From assembly GCA_012523605.1 (NCBI GenBank), contig JAAYTY010000018.1, forward strand, positions 1 to 8,968: a stretch of DNA of 8,968 bases, in the 5' to 3' direction. The stretch's first letter is position 1. Each line of letters begins with the position of its first letter. This DNA comes from Candidatus Fermentibacterota bacterium. Its GTDB lineage: Bacteria; Fermentibacterota; Fermentibacteria; Fermentibacterales; Fermentibacteraceae. Position numbers and translations under genes: made by a program. The notes beneath the pieces were generated by a model. It had not been told where the DNA came from. It worked only from the letters and a program-made list of their open reading frames with translations, and made no database searches. Shown in pieces: positions 1 through 6,264 of this stretch.

Positions 1-1002
1 GATGCACGCTTTCAGGCCGGCGGGATCGTCGAGCCTGGATATCAATCCGGCCGACCCGTCGGTTCCCGCGACCTCGGGAAGGCTGCTGGCGTCCGAGACG
101 ACGACCGGGACGCCGCAGGCCATGGCCTCAGCGGCGGCATAGCCGAATCCCTCGTTCTCGGAGGGCATCGCGAGGATGTCCAGCGCGTTGTACCACGCGG
201 CGGGTTCGCCGGTCTGCCCGGCGAAGATGACTATGTCGCCGATCCCCAGTGTCTCGGCGAGCCTCCTGAGCCTCGAGAGATGCCCCGGCGAGGGGGACGA
301 GCCCACCACGGCGACCCTGAGGGAGGGCCATCGGCTCCTCAGCGAGGCGCATGCCTCGAAGAGCACGGAATGGCGCTTCCTGGGCAGCAGCGAGCCGACT
401 ATGCCAACGAGCAGAGCGTCGCCGGGAACGGCGTGATTCGCCCTGACGGCCTCTCCGGCGGGCCTGTCGGGCCGGAAACGCTCCGTGTCGATGCCGTTAT
501 AGACAAGCCTGAGCCTTTCGGCGGAGATCCAGGAGTTCTTCCGCAGGATGCTGTTCCTCGTGGACAGGCTGTTGACGATCACCCAGTCGACCAGCCACCT
601 GTAGGTCAGCCTGTACCGCAGGCTGTTCTTGAACCCGTAGTCGCTGCCCCTTCTCCTGACGAAGACGATTCCGCCGGCCAGCCTTGCCGCGAGCCCCAGG
701 GTTCTGACCTCCCTGTCGAGGTTGCAGCATGCGAGCTGTGTCCGGTGCCTTCGGAAGAGGCCGATACCCGAGGCGACGACGGCGGGATTGAGGTCGCCCC
801 TGATCCCGATCGTCCTGACGCGGGCCGGTGAGCAGCCTGACGCCCTGCGCTCCAGTTCGCTTCCCGGCCTGCAAACGAGAACCACGTCGTGGCCTCTTTC
901 GGCGAGTCCCGACGCGGCGGTGAGGCTCCAGTTCTCCCCGCCGCCCCATGTCATCATGGAGTTGCTTATGACGATCCTCAGGGATTCCCGCCCCTCTGTC
1001 AT
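1..1002 (-). CDS. GT4-family glycosyltransferase, C-terminus cut by window edge
   Basis: This is a retaining GT-B glycosyltransferase that transfers a sugar from a nucleotide-sugar donor, probably in cell-surface polysaccharide or glycolipid synthesis; donor and acceptor cannot be read from the sequence. There are 334 visible residues with no stop, and perhaps 30-50 more lie beyond base 1. The N-terminal Rossmann domain starts with a beta strand followed by a Gly-rich loop, WGGGENW (residues 19-25). The C-terminal domain begins near residue 197 (LLVGIVGSLLPRKRH, phosphate-binding loop with basic residues). It carries the family signature ENEGFGYAAAEAMACGVPVV, with the E-x7-E pair at E284 and E292. 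The ATG (1002-1000) overlaps the TGA of the upstream MetH gene as ATGA and has only a weak Shine-Dalgarno sequence, so translation is probably coupled. No signal peptide or membrane helix is visible, consistent with a cytoplasmic or peripheral enzyme. Family is sure; function in the pathway is unknown. Confidence 0.92.
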   Translation of the reverse strand, partial: MTEGRESLRIVISNSMMTWGGGENWSLTAASGLAERGHDVVLVCRPGSELERRASGCSPARVRTIGIRGDLNPAVVASGIGLFRRHRTQLACCNLDREVRTLGLAARLAGGIVFVRRRGSDYGFKNSLRYRLTYRWLVDWVIVNSLSTRNSILRKNSWISAERLRLVYNGIDTERFRPDRPAGEAVRANHAVPGDALLVGIVGSLLPRKRHSVLFEACASLRSRWPSLRVAVVGSSPSPGHLSRLRRLAETLGIGDIVIFAGQTGEPAAWYNALDILAMPSENEGFGYAAAEAMACGVPVVVSDASSLPEVAGTDGSAGLISRLDDPAGLKACI

Positions 1003-3383
1003 TCGCCACCGGCGGCGGCGTCGAGGACCTGGGCGCCATGCACGGCATCCCGGCCCCAGAGGGCTCCGATGCTCTTCGCGAACTCCTCGGTGACGACGGC
1101 TCCACCCACGATGACGAGAGGCGGCCCGGGGGCACCGTGGAGTATAGCCTCCACAGCCTCCTTCATGACGGGAAGGCTCGGCGTGAGGAGCGCACTCAGC
1201 CCGACAGCCCTCGGGTTCTCGCGATGCACCGCCTCTACGATACGGGCTGCGGGAACGTTCCTGCCGAGGTCCACCACCCGCCATCCGTGCCCCGCCAGGA
1301 CCGAGGAGACGATGTTCTTCCCGATGTCGTGAACGTCGCCCTCCACGGTCGCCATCACGACGGTTCCCCTCCAGGCCTCTGCACCTGAACGCTCCCTCAG
1401 GACGTCGAAGGCCGCACGGACGGCCTCGGTCCCCGCGATGAGCTGGGGCAGGAACACCCTGCCCGCATCGTAGTCGCAGCCCAGCCTGTTCACAGCGGGA
1501 ACCAGCAGCCGGGTGACGAACTCCCCGGCCGTCATCTCCGACAGGGCGGCACGAGCGGCCTCTGCGGCATCCTCCGAACTGCCCGCGAGTACCGCCCACT
1601 CGATGTCAACGCCTTTCCGCACGGAGCCGGGCGGCTCGGGTTCGTCGGAACAGACCGGCACGGCTTCCGACGCGAATCGAGCGACAGCCGCCGGGCCTGC
1701 GCCGAGCATCGCGGAGGCCGCGGCCATGACCGGGGCGTCGGTGTCCGAGGGATCCATGATCGCGGCGGAGAGACCCGCGGCGCAGGCCCTGACCAGGAAA
1801 GCCCTGTTGACCTGCCTCCTGGCGGGGAGGCCGAAGGACACGTTGCTCAGACCGATGGAGGTCGGGAGCTTCCATGACCCGGCTATCTCGGCGATGGAGT
1901 CCAGAGTCACGAGGGCCGAGCCCGGCGAGGCCGACTCGGCCAGCACTATCGGATCCACCAGGATGTCCTCGATCGAGAGACCGGAGTCGAGCGCCCTGCG
2001 GACGATGGTCTCCAGAGCCCGGATACGGCCGCGGACGTCTTCCGGCACTCCGTGCTCGTCCATGAGCAGTGCGACTATGCCCGCGCCGTGCGAGCGGGCC
2101 AGCGCGATCCCCTCCTCGAGCCTGGATCCTATGGCGGGAACCGAGTTGATGAAGGTCCTCGCCGGATACTCGCGCAGGCCGGCCTCGACCACCGCGGCGG
2201 CGGGGGAATCTATGATGAACGGCAGTGTGGTGACGTTGTCTAGCGCCCTCACTGCCCTCGGCATGAAGGAGGATTCGATCCCGGGATCCCCTATCCCGAT
2301 GTTGAGATCGAGAACGCGTGCTCCGGAGGCGGCCTGAGAGAGGGCCGAGCGCCTGATCAGGGCGGCCGAACCCTCCCTGATGGAAGCGGCCAGCCTGGGC
2401 TTCCCGGTAGGGTTGATCCTCTCGCCGATCGTCACGAAACCGTCCCCGAAGGAAACCGTGCAGGTTCTGGAGGCTACGGTGCAGCGCCGGGCAGGCCTGC
2501 CTCCCGAGACGGCAAGCCCTTTCACCGCCGAGGCTATGGCCCGAGTGTGATCGGGCGTGGATCCGCAGCAGCTTCCGACCAGGGCGGCTCCCCTCCGGCA
2601 GGCCTCGAGGGCCCTTTCGGCCAGATCGTCGGGCGTGCCCGGCCACGTGACTCCGGAGCCCTGCGTCCTGGGAAGCCCGGCATTGGGCTGGAAGCATACA
2701 GGCATGCTCGATTCCGCCGCGAGGGACTCGAAGGCGGCCGCATTGTCCTCGAGCGAGCTGCCGCAGTTCACTCCGCACGCGCCAGGGCCGTATGGAGGGG
2801 CGACTGCGGCGAGCACCCCCGGCGGCGTTCCGGTGACGGTCCTGCCTCCCGGAGCGAAGCTCATGTACATGAACAGGGGGATATCCCTCCTGACCGAGCG
2901 GACGGCGCGCGCCGCGAGGGTCAGCTCCCTGACGTCGGTCATCGTCTCTATCGCGATCGCGTCGATGCCTGCTTCCACGAGCATGCACGCGAGCTCCCTG
3001 AAACAGGCCTCGGCCTCCGCGGTTTCCACCGGACCCAGGGGCATCAGGAAGCTGCCGAGCGGGCCGATAGATCCGACAACAGCGGCGCGTCCGCGCGAAG
3101 CCTCCCTCGCGGCCGACACCGCTCGCTTCACGATCTCGCCCATTCTGTCCTCGAGCCCGAACTCGCGCAGCTTCAGCCTTCCGGCCCCGTAGGTGTCGGT
3201 GGTCAGGAGGTCGGCTCCGGCGGCTACGTACTCGGAATGCGCGGCGACCACCCGCCCGTATGCGGTGAGGAGCGTCTCCTCGGGCAGGGCCGGGCCGCGG
3301 GATCCGCCGGAGGACAGGAGAGTGCCCATGGCCCCGTCGGATACGAGGACCCTCGAGCCGAGCTGTTTCAGGATCTCTTCCAA
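999..3383 (-). CDS. metH: Short cobalamin-dependent methionine synthase (Hcy, pterin and B12 domains)
   Basis: Transfers a methyl group from methyl-tetrahydrofolate via cobalamin to homocysteine, giving methionine; cytoplasmic. 794 residues. Residues 1-295 form the homocysteine S-methyltransferase barrel (SDGAMGTLL near 15-23) with zinc ligands C207 (GVNCG) and C272/C273 (GSCCGSTPDH). Residues about 311-570 are the pterin-binding barrel (TIGERINPTG at 318-327; LDLNIG at 358-363; GLSNVSFGLPARRQVNRAFL at 511-530). Residues about 595-670 are the helical cap, and 671-794 the cobalamin domain with GDVHDIGKN (682-690), H685 being the lower cobalt ligand. The AdoMet activation domain of the long E. 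coli-type MetH (about 1,200 residues) is absent; the gene just upstream supplies it, as in Thermotoga TM0268/TM0269. The frame stays open to 3710, but homology begins at the TTG at 3383-3381, which has GGGAG seven bases upstream. The start lies inside the upstream gene (16-base overlap). All key residues are intact. Confidence 0.93.
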   Translation of the reverse strand: MEEILKQLGSRVLVSDGAMGTLLSSGGSRGPALPEETLLTAYGRVVAAHSEYVAAGADLLTTDTYGAGRLKLREFGLEDRMGEIVKRAVSAAREASRGRAAVVGSIGPLGSFLMPLGPVETAEAEACFRELACMLVEAGIDAIAIETMTDVRELTLAARAVRSVRRDIPLFMYMSFAPGGRTVTGTPPGVLAAVAPPYGPGACGVNCGSSLEDNAAAFESLAAESSMPVCFQPNAGLPRTQGSGVTWPGTPDDLAERALEACRRGAALVGSCCGSTPDHTRAIASAVKGLAVSGGRPARRCTVASRTCTVSFGDGFVTIGERINPTGKPRLAASIREGSAALIRRSALSQAASGARVLDLNIGIGDPGIESSFMPRAVRALDNVTTLPFIIDSPAAAVVEAGLREYPARTFINSVPAIGSRLEEGIALARSHGAGIVALLMDEHGVPEDVRGRIRALETIVRRALDSGLSIEDILVDPIVLAESASPGSALVTLDSIAEIAGSWKLPTSIGLSNVSFGLPARRQVNRAFLVRACAAGLSAAIMDPSDTDAPVMAAASAMLGAGPAAVARFASEAVPVCSDEPEPPGSVRKGVDIEWAVLAGSSEDAAEAARAALSEMTAGEFVTRLLVPAVNRLGCDYDAGRVFLPQLIAGTEAVRAAFDVLRERSGAEAWRGTVVMATVEGDVHDIGKNIVSSVLAGHGWRVVDLGRNVPAARIVEAVHRENPRAVGLSALLTPSLPVMKEAVEAILHGAPGPPLVIVGGAVVTEEFAKSIGALWGRDAVHGAQVLDAAAGGE

Positions 3384-3970
3384 CCTATTACTCCCGTGAC
3401 GCTCTTCCCCGGGACCAGCATGCCACCCGAGGTCAGGCTCACCCCGAGCCCGGGAAGGTTTTCCACGAACCAGCGCTGGTTTTCCAGCCCGAAATCCCCG
3501 TAGCCGGGGCTGAACCTGGGAAGCGCTCTGCAGCCCTCCTGCCTCGCCCGTGCGCTCTCGGAACGCTGGAGCCATCTGGCGCAGGCTTCCGCGGCCTCCG
3601 AGCCGGCGGCATCCGCCAGAAGCTGGCGGGAGGGTTCGCCTGCAAGACTGCCGATCGCTCCATCGAGCGCCTCGCCCAGCGTGAGGAGGAACAGCGTGCA
3701 TTTCGCGCACCCCTCAAGCCTTGCGCATAGATCGAAGCTGACGAACTCCGCACACTCGAGCGCCACCTTCGGGGCCTCGGCAGCGACGACATCCATCCTC
3801 GTGAGGGCGATGGCCGGCTCCGCCAGGGCGTTGACCAGATCGACCGCCTCGACGGCCGCCCCGGCCCATCTTCCTCCGGCTCCGGCCCCTGCGCGGCCGA
3901 GCCTCGCCAGCACGGCCCCGGGCGAGAGCCCGAGCCTGACGTCCCTAACGTAGGATATCCTCGACGACAT
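3368..3970 (-). CDS. Stand-alone methionine synthase activation protein (MetH AdoMet-domain-like)
   Basis: Predicted to bind S-adenosylmethionine and remethylate MetH cobalamin that has been oxidised to cob(II)alamin, acting as a separate subunit. 200 residues, close to the size of the Thermotoga TM0269 protein. The C-terminal part carries RFSPGYGDF (152-160), matching the R-x-x-P-G-Y AdoMet-binding motif of the MetH activation domain. It is followed by the usual ending in which the protein returns to a strand with GMLVPGKSVTGVIGW (183-197). The middle shows a Cys-containing strand (C88, C91; CAKCTLFLLTLG) and an alpha-helical stretch GSEAAEACARWLQ. The gene starts at ATG 3970 within the end of the MTHFR fusion gene (26-base overlap) and ends inside the start of metH (16-base overlap). 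No good Shine-Dalgarno is visible, so coupling is likely. Its position directly before a MetH lacking this domain strongly supports the role. The N-terminal 60 residues are less conserved by eye. Confidence 0.88.
   Translation of the reverse strand: MSSRISYVRDVRLGLSPGAVLARLGRAGAGAGGRWAGAAVEAVDLVNALAEPAIALTRMDVVAAEAPKVALECAEFVSFDLCARLEGCAKCTLFLLTLGEALDGAIGSLAGEPSRQLLADAAGSEAAEACARWLQRSESARARQEGCRALPRFSPGYGDFGLENQRWFVENLPGLGVSLTSGGMLVPGKSVTGVIGWKRS
3391..3395 (-). promoter_or_regulatory. Shine-Dalgarno deciding the TTG start of metH
   Basis: On the minus strand GGGAG lies seven bases before TTG 3383-3381. The next upstream in-frame codons include no ATG or GTG close by, and the protein upstream of this point reads as low-complexity Arg/Gly-rich shadow sequence. 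This site therefore fixes the metH start within the last codons of the activation gene. Confidence 0.7.
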
Positions 3971-5765
3971 CGTATCCGTTCAGGGCCGGCATGATGCAGA
4001 TACCGTGCACGCCCAGGCCGCGGAGAGAGGCGAGCATGCTCCTGGCCTGCGACAGGCCCGCCTCCCGCTGCGCCTCCTCGCCTCCGGCGGACCGCATGAG
4101 TTCGAGCATGCCCGGCGGTATGCGTATCCCTGGCACCTCGTTCTCAAGGTACTCCAGCCCGCTCGCGGAAAGCACCGGCATGAGCCCCGCGATCACAGGC
4201 AGCCCGAGGGGCCTGAGGATTTCGAGGAACTTCGAGAATCTCTCCAGATCGAAGACGGGCTGGGTCTGCACGAATCTCAGCCCGGAAGCCGCCTTCCGCT
4301 GCACCAGCCTGGCCTCGGAGTCCGGATCGGATGGAGCCGACGGCGCACCGGTGCCGCAGAAGAGCCCCGCATTGGCGTTGAGCCTGTTGCCGAGAAGATC
4401 CCGCCCGTGGTTGAGCGAGTCGATGATCCTTATCAGACCCTCCGAGCGCACGTCATACACGGCGGTCGCGAACGGATAGTCGCCGATGCTCGGCGGGTCG
4501 CCCGACAGGGCCAGCACGTTCCTGAGCCCCATTGCCGCGAATCCGAGGAGATCCGACTGGAGCGCGAGGATGTTCTTGTCCCGGCAGGTCGCGTGGATGA
4601 TCACCTCAAGATTCAGCTCCCTCTGCACCATTGCGGAGAATGCCGCCGGAGACATCCTGAGCCTCGCCATCGGCCCGTCGGAGACATTGACCGCATCTAC
4701 TCCCAGGCCCTTGAGACGCCTGAGCCTCGCCAGAGTCTTCGAGCCGTCCGGACCTCTGGGAGGGTCGACCTCGACGCTGAGGACGGTCCTGCGGTTCAGC
4801 ATCTGAGACAGGGTCGTCTCCACCCTCACCTCGGATTGGGGGGCGGGATCGATCCCCTGAGCCGTCACCTTGACACGCTTCCTGCGGCCGGGGGTCAGAT
4901 CCCTCACGGCGGCCGACACGGCCCTTATGTGGTCCGGGGTCGTTCCGCAGCAGCCGCCTACGCAGATGCAGCCGGCGGACACCAGCCTGGCCGCGTAGAG
5001 CCCCATATGCTCGACATTGCTCGGATAGATGAAGCGCCCCCGTTCGAATCTCGCCAGCCCCGCGTTGGGCATCGCTATGATGGGCTTGCCCGTGGCCTGG
5101 CAGAGCTTCTGGACGACCTTGAGCATGTCCATGGGGCCCGTGCCGCAGTTCACGCCAACCACGTCAGCGTCGAGGCTGTCGAGGATGTGCCCTGCATGGA
5201 GGGGGTGAAGTCCGCCCAGAGTCTGGCCTCCCTCGAGGAAGGTGAGCATGGCCACGCACGGCGTGTCGCTCATTCCGCGCAGAGTCTCGACCGCGATTGC
5301 GAGCTCCCTCGGATCGTTGAAGGTCTCGAATACCACGAGATCTACTCCGCCCGCGACCAGCGCACCTATCTGCACACGGAATGCCTCGGTCATCTCGGAG
5401 TCGGTGAGGTCGTCGAAGACCTCGGCCGGCCTTGTGAGAGGACCCACCGATCCGGCTACCAGACGCCCGCCGGAGACGGCCCTTGCTATCCTTGCGCCCT
5501 CCGTGTTTATGTCTGCGGCCCTGGCCCCGAGGCCGTAGTATCTCTGCAGAACGATGGGGTTGGCTCCGAACGTGTTGGTCGTGATCACATCGGCGCCCGC
5601 TTCAACATAGTCCCGGAGCACCGAGCTGCCGATTTCGGGCCGTGTCAGGTTCAGCGCGTCGTAACAGCTCCCGCCGGCGGCCCCCATTTCGTACAGCATC
5701 GTCCCCATGGCGCCGTCGAAGACGAGCACCCTGTTGTCAGCAAGCATCTGCCTGAACGAACTCAA
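3945..5765 (-). CDS. Bifunctional homocysteine S-methyltransferase / methylenetetrahydrofolate reductase
   Basis: A fusion of the YitJ type, 606 residues. Residues 1-290 form a zinc-dependent homocysteine S-methyltransferase barrel (VFDGAMGTML at 15-24; zinc ligands C207 in GVNCGTG and C272/C273 in GGCCGTTPDH). After a linker (about 291-325), residues 326-606 form a MetF-like flavin TIM barrel. It has VEVDPPRG (331-338, with E332 at the catalytic glutamate position), HATCRDKN (391-398), LALSGDPP (418-425), NANAG (463-467) and FVQTQPVFD (498-506). The reductase half makes 5-methyl-THF from 5,10-methylene-THF; the other half would methylate homocysteine from an unproven donor. Cytoplasmic. TTG 5765-5763 is chosen because GGAGG lies five bases upstream and homology starts at once; an internal ATG at residue 7 is the alternative. 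First gene of its block, after a 142-base gap, and its TAG stop overlaps the activation gene. MetH downstream would use its methyl-THF. Confidence 0.95.
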   Translation of the reverse strand: MSSFRQMLADNRVLVFDGAMGTMLYEMGAAGGSCYDALNLTRPEIGSSVLRDYVEAGADVITTNTFGANPIVLQRYYGLGARAADINTEGARIARAVSGGRLVAGSVGPLTRPAEVFDDLTDSEMTEAFRVQIGALVAGGVDLVVFETFNDPRELAIAVETLRGMSDTPCVAMLTFLEGGQTLGGLHPLHAGHILDSLDADVVGVNCGTGPMDMLKVVQKLCQATGKPIIAMPNAGLARFERGRFIYPSNVEHMGLYAARLVSAGCICVGGCCGTTPDHIRAVSAAVRDLTPGRRKRVKVTAQGIDPAPQSEVRVETTLSQMLNRRTVLSVEVDPPRGPDGSKTLARLRRLKGLGVDAVNVSDGPMARLRMSPAAFSAMVQRELNLEVIIHATCRDKNILALQSDLLGFAAMGLRNVLALSGDPPSIGDYPFATAVYDVRSEGLIRIIDSLNHGRDLLGNRLNANAGLFCGTGAPSAPSDPDSEARLVQRKAASGLRFVQTQPVFDLERFSKFLEILRPLGLPVIAGLMPVLSASGLEYLENEVPGIRIPPGMLELMRSAGGEEAQREAGLSQARSMLASLRGLGVHGICIMPALNGYDVVEDILR

Positions 5766-5770
5766 TTGCG

Positions 5771-5775
5771 CCTCC
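5771..5775 (-). promoter_or_regulatory. Shine-Dalgarno supporting the TTG start of the MTHFR fusion
   Basis: A perfect GGAGG on the minus strand sits five bases before TTG 5765-5763. It is the best ribosome-binding site in this gap and decides for TTG over the internal ATG six codons later. Confidence 0.75.
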
Positions 5776-5830
5776 GGGAATGCCTCTGGAATTCTACCGA
5801 CCTTCAGGTACCGGGGTTCTTGCAGACGCT

Positions 5831-5859
5831 TTTATGCACCGAACCGGCATATACCGCAA
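5831..5859 (-). promoter_or_regulatory. Possible sigma-70-like promoter for the methionine block
   Basis: Minus-strand TTGCGG (5859-5854, 3 of 6 to TTGACA) and CATAAA (5836-5831, 4 of 6 to TATAAT) are separated by exactly 17 bases, which is also the most A+T-rich spot in the gap. It would give a leader of roughly 55-60 bases before the TTG start. The match is modest and the organism's promoter consensus is unknown. I see no SAM or cobalamin riboswitch consensus in the leader. Confidence 0.35.
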
Positions 5860-5902
5860 GCCGCGCCGTTTCGGCGCCGGCCGCGGAACGGGCCTTCCGC
5901 AG
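5860..5902 (-). terminator. Two adjacent hairpins after the DUF486 gene, possible terminator
   Basis: Minus strand, read from 5902. The first hairpin (5902-5881) has an 8-base-pair stem, CTGCGGAA/TTCCGCGG with one G-T wobble, around a six-base loop, starting six bases after the DUF486 stop codon. The second (5881-5860) has a GCC(G)GCGCCG/CGGCGCGGC stem of nine pairs with a single bulged G, around an AAA loop. There is no run of T after either, so a classic intrinsic terminator is not proven. They may instead protect mRNA ends or attenuate transcription between the two blocks. Confidence 0.5.
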
Positions 5903-5907
5903 AGGGC

Positions 5908-6264
5908 TCACAGCCCTGCGAGCTTCGACCTGAACAGGAAGAACGCCGCTCCGAGGAGGCATAGGCCGGCCCACAGATAATCGAGCGAGAGCCTCTGCCT
6001 CATGTAGAGGATGGAGAAGGGGACGAACACCGTCAGCGTGATGACCTCCTGGAGTATCTTGAGCTGGCCCAGAGTCATCACCTGATTGCCGATCCTGTTG
6101 GCCGGCACCTGGATGAGGTATTCGAAAAGCGCGATGCCCCAGCTTGCCAGAGCCGCCGCGATCCACGGCTTCGAAGACATGTTCCTCAGGTGCCCGTACC
6201 ATGCGAAGGTCATGAAGATGTTGCTGAAGGTCAGCATGGCCGCCGTGGTCAGGATTCTGCTCAT
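5908..6264 (-). CDS. DUF486-family small membrane protein
   Basis: 118 residues with four predicted membrane helices: about 4-25 (TTAAMLTFSNIFMTFAWYGH), 33-53 (PWIAAALASWGIALFEYLIQV), 67-88 (LKILQEVITLTVFVPFSILYM) and 95-112. The motifs SNIFMTFAWYGHL, SWGIALFEYLIQVPANRIG and QLKILQEVITLTVF are hallmarks of DUF486, distant relatives of the small multidrug resistance / drug-metabolite transporter fold. Length is normal for the family and its function is unknown. It acts in the cytoplasmic membrane. Its ATG overlaps the TGA of the aldolase-like gene (ATGA at 6264-6261). A G-rich ribosome-binding site (GAGGGGG, 6272-6266) lies unusually close to the start. Co-translation with the aldolase suggests, but does not prove, a transport or export role for a related metabolite. 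Confidence 0.87.
   Translation of the reverse strand: MSRILTTAAMLTFSNIFMTFAWYGHLRNMSSKPWIAAALASWGIALFEYLIQVPANRIGNQVMTLGQLKILQEVITLTVFVPFSILYMRQRLSLDYLWAGLCLLGAAFFLFRSKLAGL

Noticed and set aside
1606..2988. A 460-codon minus-strand frame inside metH
   Set aside because: It is an out-of-frame shadow of metH, with Arg-rich sequence and no motif.
2547..3503. A 318-codon plus-strand frame, and similar ones at 6600-7544 and 1513-2337
   Set aside because: All are opposite strong minus-strand genes and have compositions expected of antisense shadows in high-GC DNA.
3384..3710. A 109-residue N-terminal extension of MetH
   Set aside because: The extension reads through the activation gene in another frame and is Arg/Gly-rich without homology; the TTG at 3383 has its own ribosome-binding site and starts exactly where the family begins.
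5766..5830. A SAM or cobalamin riboswitch before the methionine genes
   Set aside because: The leader is short and I could not find the B12-box or the SAM-aptamer core; a covariance-model search would be decisive.
4005..5933. A 642-codon open frame on the plus strand
   Set aside because: It lies antisense to the well-supported MTHFR fusion, its translation shows no recognisable domain and is rich in Arg, His and Gly, and such frames are common opposite GC-rich genes.
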